64,000 nt of DNA, from positions 1 to 64,000 of the forward strand of contig NZ_JAGMUJ010000023.1 of NCBI RefSeq assembly GCF_019049255.1, read 5' to 3'. Below, piece after piece: positions 26,900 to 35,709 of the stretch. This DNA comes from Streptomyces sp. AC558_RSS880. GTDB lineage: Bacteria; Actinomycetota; Actinomycetes; Streptomycetales; Streptomycetaceae. The translations under genes and the position numbers were made by a program. The notes under the pieces were generated by a model. The model saw only the letters and a list, made by a program, of their open reading frames with translations. It was not told the DNA's origin and did not search any database. Numbering within the stretch: the first letter of the stretch is position 1; each line of letters begins with the position of its first letter.

Positions 26900-28792
26900 T
26901 CAGCCGATCTGCGCGTTCTTCGAGACGGTCACCTGGTCGATGTCGGAGGTCCGCACGGTCACCTCGATCTTCCAGTCGCCCGTCATGGGGATCTGTACTC
27001 CGCTCGCCGACCAGTGCCCGGTGGTGATGCGGTCGGGGACGACGGGCAGCGGCCCGATGTCCTTGGCGGAGAGGGTGAGGGCGACCTTCACCTCGGGGAT
27101 GTCGACGGCCTGGCCGTCCGGGCCCTCCACATAGAGGTGCAGGTCGTTGTCGCCGACCCGGGCGGGGTCGAGATCGACCGTGACGACGCCCTTGCCGTTC
27201 TCGCCGCCGGTGTCGTAGGGCATGTTCAGCGTCACCGCGCCGGTGCCCTGACCGGTCGAGTCGGACGAGGACGAGGCGGAGGCGGCCGCCCGGGCCTCCT
27301 GCTCCGTACGTCCCGGCTCGGTCTGCGTCAGCACGGTGGTGACGGCGAGCAGGACGACGGCGATGCCCGCTTCGGCGAGTACGGAGCGGCGCAGTCCGAG
27401 GCGGTTGGGGTCGGCGTCGCGCAGCCGCTTCTGCCGGGCGCTCTCCATCGCGGCCCGCTGCCGGGCGAGCTGAGCGGCCCGGGCGTCGCCGCCCTTTTCG
27501 GCTCCGGTGGCTTTGCCCGCCCCGGCCGGCTGCTTCTCCTCCTCGGGCGCCGCCGGGGCCGGTGCCTCGGCCAGCCGTGCCGTCCAGCGCCGTGAGAGGG
27601 AGGCGACCGCGACCAGGACCACCACGAGCCCGATCTTGGCGAGCAGCAGCTGCCCGTAGCGGGTGTCGGTCAACGCCGACCAGGAGCCGAGCTGCCGCCA
27701 GCTCTGGTAGACGCCGGTGACGACGACCGTCACCACGCCGGCGAAGGCGAGCCGGGAGAAGCGCTGGACGGCGTCCCGGTCGACCGGGGTGTCGGCGGGT
27801 GCCCGGTAGAGGGCGACGAGCAGGGTGGTGAGTCCGCCGAGCCAGGCGGCGACGGCCAGCAGGTGGAGCACGTCGACGGGCATGGCGATGCCGGGCTGGA
27901 GTCCCTGGGAGGCGTGCTCGGACATGGCCCAGCTGGCGGCGAGTCCGGCCGCCACGACCGTCCCGCCGATCGCCAGCCCGAAGGTCAGGTCCCGCTTCTC
28001 CTCGTCCTCCCGTTTGTCATAGGCGCCGAACAGCACCGCGATGAACAGGGCCGCCGCGGCGAGCAGCAGCAGCCGGGACACCAGTGCCGCGCCGGTCTTC
28101 GTCTGGAGCACGTCCCCGAGCAGCGACAGGTCGAAGACGTCGCCGACCGCCCCGGAGGTGGTGTAGGAGCCGCGCAGGAGCAGCAGCGCGAGCGTGGCCG
28201 CGGTGAGCGTCAGCCAGCCGGAGACGACCAGCCGCTGCACCGCCCGCACCCCGGAACCGCGCCCCCAGCAGGCGAGCACGAAGGCGGCTCCGCCGGCCAT
28301 GACGATGAAGCCGGCGTACGACACGTAGCGGCCGATGCCGTACAGCCGGCCGATCAGGCCGTCGTCGGAGGCCTGCGCGGAGACCGAGACGGAGGTCTCG
28401 GAGGGTGCGCCGATGGAGAAGGTGAAGGCTCCGGCGACGGGGTGGCTGTCCGCGGACACCACCTGGTAGGCCACGGTGTAGGTGCCGTCGGGCAGTCCGC
28501 CGAGCAGGCGCACGGTGTACGTCGTGCCGCTGGGGTTGGCCGGGTCGCCCTTGTCGACCCGTTCGCCCTTGGGGCCGAGGACGCGCACGGCGTCGTCGCT
28601 CACCGCGATCTGCTCGGAGAAGGTGAGCGAGACCTGGGCGGGCGCCGTGTCGACCACCGCCCCCTGCCCGGGGTCGCTGCCGGTCAGCGCGGCGTGCGCG
28701 GAGGCGGGAGCGGCTCCGGCGAGGAGCGCGCCGGTGACGGCCAGGAGCAGCAGCACCAGGATCCGCACGCGGGGGGCGATGGTCTGGGTCAC
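26900..28792 (-). CDS. CopC-CopD fusion, copper import protein
   Basis: A 630-residue membrane protein. A signal peptide ends at ASA, so mature CopC would begin with His (HAALTGSDPGQGAVV), the classical N-terminal Cu(II) ligand. Then follow a CopC beta-barrel domain (~34-125), about eight CopD transmembrane helices (~150-420), a charged linker with KKR-rich segments, another helix, and a C-terminal extracytoplasmic beta domain. In S. lividans the homologous fusion is part of the sco-ecuC-dtpA operon. It lies 13 bp from the ecuC stop. Confidence 0.9.
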   Translation of the reverse strand: MTQTIAPRVRILVLLLLAVTGALLAGAAPASAHAALTGSDPGQGAVVDTAPAQVSLTFSEQIAVSDDAVRVLGPKGERVDKGDPANPSGTTYTVRLLGGLPDGTYTVAYQVVSADSHPVAGAFTFSIGAPSETSVSVSAQASDDGLIGRLYGIGRYVSYAGFIVMAGGAAFVLACWGRGSGVRAVQRLVVSGWLTLTAATLALLLLRGSYTTSGAVGDVFDLSLLGDVLQTKTGAALVSRLLLLAAAALFIAVLFGAYDKREDEEKRDLTFGLAIGGTVVAAGLAASWAMSEHASQGLQPGIAMPVDVLHLLAVAAWLGGLTTLLVALYRAPADTPVDRDAVQRFSRLAFAGVVTVVVTGVYQSWRQLGSWSALTDTRYGQLLLAKIGLVVVLVAVASLSRRWTARLAEAPAPAAPEEEKQPAGAGKATGAEKGGDARAAQLARQRAAMESARQKRLRDADPNRLGLRRSVLAEAGIAVVLLAVTTVLTQTEPGRTEQEARAAASASSSSDSTGQGTGAVTLNMPYDTGGENGKGVVTVDLDPARVGDNDLHLYVEGPDGQAVDIPEVKVALTLSAKDIGPLPVVPDRITTGHWSASGVQIPMTGDWKIEVTVRTSDIDQVTVSKNAQIG

Positions 28793-28805
28793 AGGGGTGT
28801 CTCCC

Positions 28806-29255
28806 TCAGTGTCCGGTCTTCGGGGTGTAGGTGGCGGGCTTCACCGGGATCTCGACCGTGAGGGGGTCCGACTCGGCGAAGCGCAGCTCGACGGAGACCT
28901 TCTGGCCCTGTTTCGGCTTCCGCTTCAGCTGCTCGAACATCAGGTGGTTGCCGCCGCTCTCGAGCACCAGGCTGCCGTGGGCCGGGATGTCGAGGGACTC
29001 GACCTCCCGCATGGCCCCGTCGACGGTCTCGTGCACGGTGACCTGGCCGGCGACGTCGCTGCTGACCGAGGTCAGCCGGTCCGCGGAGTCGCCCTCGTTG
29101 GTGATGGTGAGGAAGCCGGCGGCCATGTCGGAGACCGGCTGCGGCATGTACGCGGAGCCGACGGACAGCTCCGCCGGGCCGCCGTCCGAGCCGCCGCAGC
29201 CCGTCAGGGCCAGTGCCCCGGCGACGATCAGGGCCGCGGCTGCCGGGCGCCTCAC
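28806..29255 (-). CDS. ecuC: ECuC/PCuAC-type copper chaperone lipoprotein
   Basis: A 149-residue lipoprotein with lipobox LTGC after a short hydrophobic leader. The PCuAC copper site is spread as in the family: MPQPVSDM and then NHLMFEQL, providing Met and His ligands (H-x-M, M-x-M-type). It delivers Cu(I) to Sco or directly to cytochrome c oxidase. GTG 29255 overlaps the sco stop as GTGA, so the two are translationally coupled. The longer frame reaching 29510 lies inside sco and is not used. Confidence 0.9.
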   Translation of the reverse strand: MRRPAAAALIVAGALALTGCGGSDGGPAELSVGSAYMPQPVSDMAAGFLTITNEGDSADRLTSVSSDVAGQVTVHETVDGAMREVESLDIPAHGSLVLESGGNHLMFEQLKRKPKQGQKVSVELRFAESDPLTVEIPVKPATYTPKTGH

Positions 29256-29908
29256 GGGTTCTCGCCCTTGATGATCTTGGGGAGGTCCTTGGTGTAGTCC
29301 TCGACGGTGGCGTCCTCGCCGTAGAGGACGTAACCGCCGTCGGTCTTCGGGGAGAAGGCGATGACCTGGGTGCCGTGGTCGGAGACGGTCTTGCCGTTGT
29401 CGTCCTTGCGCGGCGGGTCGATCGAGATGCCGAGGGTGCGGGCACCGGCCTGGATGGTGTCGAAGTCGCCGGTCAGGCCGACGACCTGGGAGTCGATGCC
29501 CTTGAGCCACGTGCCCAGTGCGGCGGAGGTGTCACGTTCCGGGTCGGTGGTGACGAACACGATCCGCAGCTCGTCCTGCTGTTCCCGGGGCAGCTGCTTC
29601 TTGGCCACGGCGAGGTTGTTCATCGTCAGCGGGCAGACGTCGGGGCAGTGCGTGTAGCCGAAGTAGATCAGCGTGGGTTTGCCCGCGGTCTGCTCGCGGA
29701 GGTCGTACTCCTTGCCCCGGGTGTCGGTGAGGACGAGGTCGGGCTTCTCGAACGGATTGTCGAGGACGGTGGCCGCCTTCTGGGCGTCGGCTTCCTCGGA
29801 CACCACGGCGACGGGCTTGCCGCTGTCGCCGGATCCGCTGCCGCAGGCGGACAGGGTGAGGGAGGCGACGGCGAACAGGGCCGCGGCCGCGAAGGTCTTC
29901 TTGCGCAT
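29252..29908 (-). CDS. sco: Sco1/SenC copper chaperone lipoprotein
   Basis: A 218-residue thioredoxin-fold lipoprotein that inserts copper into the Cu(A) centre of cytochrome c oxidase. It has lipobox LSAC, the Cu-binding CxxxC in THCPDVCP, and the third ligand His in SDHGTQV. In S. lividans the homologous Sco is needed for oxidase activity and morphological development under copper limitation. ATG 29908 has AGGACC upstream. It overlaps ecuC by four bases and lies 91 bp after the YcnI gene. Confidence 0.95.
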   Translation of the reverse strand: MRKKTFAAAALFAVASLTLSACGSGSGDSGKPVAVVSEEADAQKAATVLDNPFEKPDLVLTDTRGKEYDLREQTAGKPTLIYFGYTHCPDVCPLTMNNLAVAKKQLPREQQDELRIVFVTTDPERDTSAALGTWLKGIDSQVVGLTGDFDTIQAGARTLGISIDPPRKDDNGKTVSDHGTQVIAFSPKTDGGYVLYGEDATVEDYTKDLPKIIKGENP

Positions 29909-29999
29909 GAATGGTCCTGAGAGGTGAGTGCTCCGGCGCGCACCGGGAGGCCACGGGGCCGTGGGCGACCCGGTGCGCGCCGTTGAGAAGGGGGAGGGA

Positions 30000-30755
30000 T
30001 CAGGCGGTGGTGCGCCGGCGGCCGGCGAGTACGCCGTAGGCGACGCCCGCGGCGCCGACCACGATGCCGACGACGCCCAGGACGCGGGCGGTGGTGTCGC
30101 TGCCGCCGGAGTCGCCCTCGTCGTCGGAGGCGGAGGTCTCGGCGGAGGCGTTCTCGGCCGCCGCGGTGTCGCCGGAGGCCTCGTCGTCGGCCGCTGCACC
30201 GTGCGAGTGGCCGTCCTCGGAGGCCTCGGACAGGGTGAGCACGGGAGCGGGGTGCTCGGGTTCCTCCTGGCCCTTCTGCGGCACCTCGATCCAGCGGACG
30301 ACCTCCTTGTTGGAGTACGTCTGCAGGGCCTTGAAGACGAGTTCGTCGGCGTCCTCGGGCAGCGTGCCGACGGAGACCGGGAACTTCTGGAAGAAGCCGG
30401 GCTCGATGCCGTCGCCCTTGGCGGTCCAGGTGACCTTGGAGACCGCCTCGTTGATCTTCTCGCCGTGCATCTCGAGCGGCTTGTCCAGCTTGGACTTGGT
30501 GACCTCGACGTCCCAGCCCTCGACCGGCTGCGGCATCACGGACGCCAGCGGGTGGTCCGTGGGGAAGGTGATCTCGAGCTTGGTGGTCGAGGCGTTGTCC
30601 CGCTCGTTGGGGACCTTGAAGCCGACGACCGCGTAGCCGCCCTTCGCGGCCTCACCCTCCGGCTGCACGCTGACGTGCGCGAAGCAGGGGGTGGACACGG
30701 CGAGGACGGCGGCACCGGCGACGGCACCGGCGGCGGCGATACGGGAAGCCTTCAT
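30000..30755 (-). CDS. YcnI/DUF1775 copper-binding membrane protein
   Basis: A 251-residue exported protein, first gene of the copper operon on this strand. Signal peptide ends near FA, leaving His as the first mature residue (HVSVQPEG), as in CopC and YcnI proteins that use an N-terminal His for copper. The DUF1775 core (~30-170) has WVE-like residues. A His/Ser/Ala-rich acidic linker with DGHSHG follows, then a C-terminal transmembrane helix and RRR tail. ATG 30755 puts the signal peptide at residue 1; the ATG 11 codons upstream is possible. Confidence 0.86.
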   Translation of the reverse strand: MKASRIAAAGAVAGAAVLAVSTPCFAHVSVQPEGEAAKGGYAVVGFKVPNERDNASTTKLEITFPTDHPLASVMPQPVEGWDVEVTKSKLDKPLEMHGEKINEAVSKVTWTAKGDGIEPGFFQKFPVSVGTLPEDADELVFKALQTYSNKEVVRWIEVPQKGQEEPEHPAPVLTLSEASEDGHSHGAAADDEASGDTAAAENASAETSASDDEGDSGGSDTTARVLGVVGIVVGAAGVAYGVLAGRRRTTA

Positions 30756-30933
30756 GGCAGAAGCACTCCGCTTCGGTTGGGGTTTCACTGACGGTGAGGG
30801 ATGTGCCGTGCGTACGGCCGGACGGGCCTTTCGGGCAGGACGGCCGGGCGCACACGGGAAACGGCCGCACGCGCGTGCCGCACGCCGGCGCCCCTCTCCT
30901 CGGCCGAAGACCCGGAGTGGTGGTCGCCTCGCG

Positions 30934-31731
30934 TCAGGCGGCGAGGGCGAGTGCGGTGACGGAGGCCGGCGGGCCCCGGCGGATCACCGTGTGGTGCAGC
31001 CCGGCGGAACGGGGCGGGAGCGGGGCGAGCAGCGCGGTGCACACCATGCGCGAGGCCCCGTCCGGTACTCCCGGGAGCCCTGCGCGCAGGGCACGCACCA
31101 GGGCGAGCGCCGCGCGGAGGGACCGTACGAGGGCGCCTTCGGCGACACCGTGCGCCGACAGTTCGGTCAGCCGCAGCAGGGCCAGGTCACCGCGGCGCAG
31201 CAGCCATCCCGCGGCCAGCGCCGCGAGGACGTGGCCGAGCAGCATCGGCAGCGACGGCAGCAGGGACGCCGGGGTGTCCGCGGCGGCCTCCGCGTGGGCG
31301 GCGGTCCCGGTGTGGTGGACCCGCGCTTCGATGAGGACGCGCTCGGCCTGCGCGGGGCTGAGCCCCGCCGCGGCGGTCCCGCACAACAGCCGCGCGGCCC
31401 GCTCGATCAGCGCGGCGTCGGAGAGCGCGGACGACGGACCCGTGGCGGGTGCGCCGTGCTGCCCCAGGCCGAACAGTGTGTGCAGGGCCGTCTGGCCGCA
31501 CGCCAGCAGCATCGCGATACCCGGCAGCGACCTGGCGCGTCCGGCGAGCGGCGCGGCGACCGCGAGGACCCCGAGGAAGCCCGCGCCCAGCGTCCACAGC
31601 GGTACGGCGGCGCAGGAGGCGAGCGTGTGGCCTGCCCCGGCCAGCACGACGCAGACCGCGGCGAACACCGCGGCCCGCAGGATCCGGAGCCCTCGTCCGG
31701 AGCGCGTCGTGCGCGGGTGGGGGGCAGACAT
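30934..31731 (-). CDS. Hypothetical multi-pass membrane protein
   Basis: A 265-residue membrane protein of unknown function. Hydrophobic segments include residues ~18-45, 50-80, and one around MLLGHVLAALAAGWLL. A soluble stretch between helices contains HHTGTAAHAEAAADTP. The C-terminus is Arg/Leu-rich and ends in ALALAA. It is immediately upstream of the YcnI gene on the same strand (178 bp gap), which is compatible with a copper role (His-containing loop), but I cannot show one. ATG 31731 is chosen because the longer frame has no hydrophobic start. Confidence 0.72.
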   Translation of the reverse strand: MSAPHPRTTRSGRGLRILRAAVFAAVCVVLAGAGHTLASCAAVPLWTLGAGFLGVLAVAAPLAGRARSLPGIAMLLACGQTALHTLFGLGQHGAPATGPSSALSDAALIERAARLLCGTAAAGLSPAQAERVLIEARVHHTGTAAHAEAAADTPASLLPSLPMLLGHVLAALAAGWLLRRGDLALLRLTELSAHGVAEGALVRSLRAALALVRALRAGLPGVPDGASRMVCTALLAPLPPRSAGLHHTVIRRGPPASVTALALAA

Positions 31732-31951
31732 GGCGCGCTCATCATCGCACCAGCCCACCGGTCGCCGTACGGCAGGTCCGCAAGATGAGGTACGACCGGA
31801 AGACCACATCTGCCACGGCACGCCCCACATACACCGATCGGCCGCACGGCACACCCGCCATATGGGCGGTGTCACGTCAACTCCACGCTTACGAGCGAGA
31901 ACTCAGGGCAATAGGTAACGGTATGTCGAGCCGCAGCCAGGAGGCTGGAGC

Positions 31952-32416
31952 ATGAGCATCTGGTGGTCACTCCATCTGCGGCGTGATGCCGCCAGTGTGC
32001 CGCTCGCCCGGCGCCTGCTGCTCGGCACCATGGAGACCGCGGGTGTCGACCCCGACATCTCCTACGACCTCTCCGTCGCCCTCAGCGAGGCCTGCGCGAA
32101 CGCGGTCGAGCACGGCGGGGGCACCGCGCGGGGCGACACCTCGGAGGCGTTCCGGGTGACGGCCTACCTCGACGGCGAGAAGTGCCGCATCGAGGTCGCC
32201 GACGCGGGCCCCGGCTTCCCCGGCGCGACCGGGGACCGCTCCCGCCCGCCGGCCCGTCCCGCGCCGTCCGACGCCGAGCACGGACGGGGCCTGTGTCTCA
32301 TCCAGGAGCTCGCCGATCACGTCCACATCGGCAACAAGCCGGGTCGGGGCGGCACGGTGGTGAGCTTCGACAAGGTCCTCAAGTGGAGGAAGGACGCGCT
32401 GCTGGTGGCGGTGTAG
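31952..32416 (+). CDS. Anti-sigma-type serine kinase/ATPase (HATPase_c_2)
   Basis: A 154-residue GHKL ATPase of the RsbW/SpoIIAB type, which in Streptomyces usually binds an anti-sigma-factor antagonist or a sigma factor in partner-switching. Motifs: SEACANAVEHGGG (N box), EVADAGPGFPG (G1) and HGRGLCLIQELAD (G2). CAGGAGG 7 bases upstream supports ATG 31952. No sigma factor or antagonist is adjacent, so the partner is unknown. A second member is at 41646-42203. A perfect palindromic terminator lies between it and the convergent surface-protein gene. Confidence 0.88.
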   Translation: MSIWWSLHLRRDAASVPLARRLLLGTMETAGVDPDISYDLSVALSEACANAVEHGGGTARGDTSEAFRVTAYLDGEKCRIEVADAGPGFPGATGDRSRPPARPAPSDAEHGRGLCLIQELADHVHIGNKPGRGGTVVSFDKVLKWRKDALLVAV

Positions 32417-32426
32417 CGACAAGCGG

Positions 32427-32460
32427 GAGGGTCCTTCCCGGAATTCCGGGAAGGACCCTC
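32427..32460. terminator. Perfect 34-bp palindromic bidirectional terminator
   Basis: GAGGGTCCTTCCCGGAA and its exact reverse complement form a 17+17 base palindrome (minimal loop) between the convergent genes ending at 32416 and 32487. It should terminate both. Confidence 0.9.
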
Positions 32461-32486
32461 GGCCGTTCCTGCGGGTGCCGCGCCCG

Positions 32487-34808
32487 TCAGTTCCCGGCGT
32501 TCGCCCGGCGGCGACGCCACCAGACGAGTGCGCCACCGGTCGCCACCGCGGCGGCGGCGAGGCCGGCGAGCAGGCCGACCGGGGTGTTGTTCCCGGTGTC
32601 GGCGAGGCCGCCGTCAGGGTCCTTCGGCGCGGGGGTGGCGGGAGGGGAGTCGCTGCCCGTCGGCTCCGGAGCCGACGGCGTCGGCGTCGGCGTCGGATCC
32701 GGCTTCCCCGTACCGCTCGGTGTCGGTGTGGGGGTCGGTGTCGGTGTGGGGCTGCCGCCCTCGGAGTGCCCGGCGCTGTTGCCGCCGAACATCAGGTAGC
32801 CCTCCTTGTGCGGGTCGTCCGCGATCGTGTCGACCGCGAAGCCGACCGTGCGGGGCTTGTAGCGCTGCTCGGTGCGGAAGCGCAGCTCGTCCATGTTGCG
32901 CTTGGGCTGCTTGGAGAAGTCGACCCCGCCCACGGTGTACACGTAGACGTCCTCACCGTTGGTCCACTCGTACTTGAAGGTGCCCTCGGTGAACGCCTTG
33001 TAGTACCGGTCCCAGACCTGCTTGCCGGTCCAGTCCTGATGGGGGGCGCGCAGCGGCCAGCGGCTCACGTCGTCGCTGTTGATGATCTCGCGGTACTCGG
33101 CGGGCATGTCGGCGGCGTTCTGCCGGACCCATTCGGCGGCGACGCGGGCGGTGTAGACGCGGCGCAGGTCGGCGTAGTAGTCGCCGTTGTTGACCTGCTC
33201 CTCGACCAGGGGGGTGATGTAGCGGTCGAGAACGCGGTCGGACTGCTGCTTCTCCGCCTCGGAGAGATCACAGCCCTCACCGCCGGGCGGCTGCGTGGTG
33301 GTCTCCTGCGGCACCGTCGACAGCTTCAGCGGGGTGTCGAGGATGTGGATGCCGCCGTTCTGCTCGCGCACGACGGCGGTCTCCGGCTCGATCCAGTAGC
33401 GGAACCCGGCCCAGCAGGGGAAACCGTTGCGCTGGGGCAGCGCGTTCATGAAGTCGCGGCCCGCGTCGGTCTTGGGGTCCATCGCCTTGAAGATGTCGTG
33501 CTTCAGCTCGAGGTCGGCTTCCAGCAGCACCCGGCCGGCGTCGGTTTTGCCGAAATCGGCGTCGATGATGCGGTCGGGCTCGTCCGGGTTCAGATTGACC
33601 CAGAACGTGGACGGGTCGAGGGCGAGCCAGGTGAAGAACGCGTCGGAGATCAGGTCGCCCTTCTCCCGGCCGCCCCACCCGGCCGCGTACTCGTCGTCCA
33701 CCGACTTGGCGGCGAACGCGTAGTCCAGGCCCTTGCCGTCCTCGTCCTTGCCGATGTAGCGCAGGTCGAGGGTGGTGAAGTCGATGCCCCCGAGGCCACG
33801 GTTCATCAGCGAGCGCTGTCCGGTCCTGCCCAGCCGGTCGAGCTGCTCCTTGAGTGTCTGCGGGTTCGGCGGGGACTGCCTGATCACCTCGTTCCCGGAG
33901 CCGCGGGACCCGGTGGAGGTGCCGTTGCCGGGCGACATCGTCGTGCTGTTCGCGCGGTACGGGCCGTTCTCGGTGCCCTTCGGCGGCACGCCCCTGTGGT
34001 GGGACTGGTAGTTGTAGGAGCGGACCCGGTCCCGGCCGAGTGCGTCCTTGCCCGCGGTCCCCTTCAGCTCCTTCATGAAGTTCTTCGCGTCGCGGGTCTG
34101 GTTCTCGGCGAACACGTAGGTGTACTTGTACGACCGCCATCCCTTGTGCTTGGCCCAGGCCCGGTCCGCGGGCTTCTCGCGGCCGTCGGGGCTGCCGTTG
34201 GACTTGACCTCGACGATCTCCCGGGTGCGCTTGTTGAAGGCGTCCAGGCGGCGCACATGGCGTTCGCCGGTGTCGGGGTCCGTGAAGTAGAACTCCTTCT
34301 CGCAGATCCAGTCGGGACCCGTCAGGCCCATCTCCCGCACGACTTTGGCCATGAACGCCTTGCCGCGGGCGTCGAAGCCCTGGTTGGGGATGTAGACCTT
34401 CGTCAGGTAGTCGTTGAAGTTCGTCCACCGCTTCTGCGCGTTGAACCGGGCGTAGATGCGCTTCGGGTCGTCGTGGTCGTACTGCTTGTAGTCGGTGCCC
34501 GCTGCCTCCAGCTCGGCCCGGGTGGGGTTGAGGCCGTCGAACTGGAGGCCCGGGTTGGTGTAGTCGTAGGTGTCCCACCGGTCCACCGCGCGGGAGGCGT
34601 CTCCCTGCGGCAGCCGGCCGGTGGGAACGTCCTTGACCCCGTACGTCTCGTCACACCGCTTGCCGGGCTTCAGGCGCGGCGGCTTCGGCGCGGCCTCGGC
34701 GGTGTCGAGGGAGGGCAGTCCGGTGACGGCCATGACGGCGGCGCAGGCGAGCGCGATCACGCCTCGACCCAGCCCTCGCCACGGGCGTGTGCGTATGGGT
34801 GGTTTCAC
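32487..34808 (-). CDS. Sortase-anchored surface protein with PD-(D/E)XK-like core
   Basis: A 773-residue exported protein. Residues ~1-40 form a signal peptide. The N-terminal half contains D188 in RRLDAF and E200/K202 in IVEVKSN, with a following AWAKHKGWRSYKYTYVF helix-strand: the arrangement of a PD-(D/E)XK nuclease core, as seen in restriction-endonuclease-fold toxins. A second, unrecognised domain spans ~500-650. A Pro/Thr-rich linker precedes a cell-wall sorting signal: LADTG at 735-739, hydrophobic helix, RRRR tail, matching class E sortase LAXTG. GTG 34808 is chosen as the start of the signal peptide. The nuclease call is inference from spacing; the anchor is clear. Confidence 0.82.
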   Translation of the reverse strand: MKPPIRTRPWRGLGRGVIALACAAVMAVTGLPSLDTAEAAPKPPRLKPGKRCDETYGVKDVPTGRLPQGDASRAVDRWDTYDYTNPGLQFDGLNPTRAELEAAGTDYKQYDHDDPKRIYARFNAQKRWTNFNDYLTKVYIPNQGFDARGKAFMAKVVREMGLTGPDWICEKEFYFTDPDTGERHVRRLDAFNKRTREIVEVKSNGSPDGREKPADRAWAKHKGWRSYKYTYVFAENQTRDAKNFMKELKGTAGKDALGRDRVRSYNYQSHHRGVPPKGTENGPYRANSTTMSPGNGTSTGSRGSGNEVIRQSPPNPQTLKEQLDRLGRTGQRSLMNRGLGGIDFTTLDLRYIGKDEDGKGLDYAFAAKSVDDEYAAGWGGREKGDLISDAFFTWLALDPSTFWVNLNPDEPDRIIDADFGKTDAGRVLLEADLELKHDIFKAMDPKTDAGRDFMNALPQRNGFPCWAGFRYWIEPETAVVREQNGGIHILDTPLKLSTVPQETTTQPPGGEGCDLSEAEKQQSDRVLDRYITPLVEEQVNNGDYYADLRRVYTARVAAEWVRQNAADMPAEYREIINSDDVSRWPLRAPHQDWTGKQVWDRYYKAFTEGTFKYEWTNGEDVYVYTVGGVDFSKQPKRNMDELRFRTEQRYKPRTVGFAVDTIADDPHKEGYLMFGGNSAGHSEGGSPTPTPTPTPTPSGTGKPDPTPTPTPSAPEPTGSDSPPATPAPKDPDGGLADTGNNTPVGLLAGLAAAAVATGGALVWWRRRRANAGN

Positions 34809-35013
34809 GTGTGTACGTTTCCCGGGGAACCCACAGGTCCGTGTGGTGCCCTGTGCGGCGCCGGGCCCCCGATGCTCATGTGGCGCCGCACAAGTCGCCG
34901 CCACACTAGGACCTCGGTTCACTGAAGTGACGGGGTTTCCGGAAGTTAAACTGTGTCAATTCCGTGCAGATGACTGCTCATTGATGACCGGTCGGAGGCT
35001 AGGCTTGGCTTCT

Positions 35014-35556
35014 GTGAGCGATGAAGCCTGGGGCGGGGAAGACGAGCACGCGATCGCCGAGCGCATCGACAGGGCGCACGCCGACAACCCGCGTCTGACG
35101 GCGTGGCTGGCCGAGCAGCGGGACCGCTTCGACGAGTGGGAGCGGCGGCACGGCGGCGGCTGGGACTTCTCCGAACGCTCCCTCGACCGGCTCGAGGCCC
35201 TCGTCCGTGAACACTTCACCGGCGTGGACGACCTGCTGGCCCGCGAACACACGCCCCTGGCACAGGTGGCCTGCTGGTACCTCGGCGAGGTCCACAACCG
35301 GCACCGCGGCACCCAGTGGCGGATGGACCCCGACCCCGCCGTCACCCACCCGTGGTCCGAGCGCCCGTACGTGATCGTCCCGTTCGAGGAGATCGGAAAT
35401 TACCGGGACGAGGAAGGCATCGACTACGACGCCCGCCCCCAGCACGCCCCCCTGTCCAGCCTCATGAACATCCTGCGCGGCCCCGTCGGCCGCCCCGCCG
35501 GCCGCCCCGCTCCGTCGCTGCGCGCCGAGCTCGACGACTACGGACCGAACGCCTGA
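35014..35556 (+). CDS. Hypothetical protein
   Basis: A 180-residue soluble protein without recognised motif. It is charged and tryptophan-rich early (DEAWGGEDEHAIAERID, EWERRHGGGWDFSERSL), with a likely helical N-terminal half and a C-terminal tail of RPAGRPAPSLRAELDDYGPNA. GTG 35014 follows a TAGGCT -10-like hexamer at 35000-35005, so the transcript may be leaderless; no classical ribosome site is seen. It is divergent from the surface protein and convergent with the aminopeptidase gene. No function can be assigned. Confidence 0.72.
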   Translation: MSDEAWGGEDEHAIAERIDRAHADNPRLTAWLAEQRDRFDEWERRHGGGWDFSERSLDRLEALVREHFTGVDDLLAREHTPLAQVACWYLGEVHNRHRGTQWRMDPDPAVTHPWSERPYVIVPFEEIGNYRDEEGIDYDARPQHAPLSSLMNILRGPVGRPAGRPAPSLRAELDDYGPNA

Positions 35557-35661
35557 CGGCCGGCTGCCGCGGCCGGCGGAACGGACGGGCCGGGTCCCCC
35601 GCTCCACGGACCGGCCCGGTCCTTCGCCGGCCGCCCCGCTCCGTCCGCTCCATCGCGGCAC

Positions 35662-35699
35662 GGAGAGGGCCGGGCACACGCGGGTGCCCGGCCCTCTCC
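35662..35699. terminator. Bidirectional terminator hairpin
   Basis: GGAGAGGGCCGGGCAC pairs with GTGCCCGGCCCTCTCC around a 6-base loop. The 16-bp perfect stem lies between convergent genes ending at 35556 and 35710. Confidence 0.9.
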
Positions 35700-35709
35700 A
35701 TGCGATACG

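Noticed and set aside
34802..34815. GTTTCACGTGTGTA as a fourth parS
   Set aside because: It matches only 10 of 14 positions and loses the right half of the palindrome.
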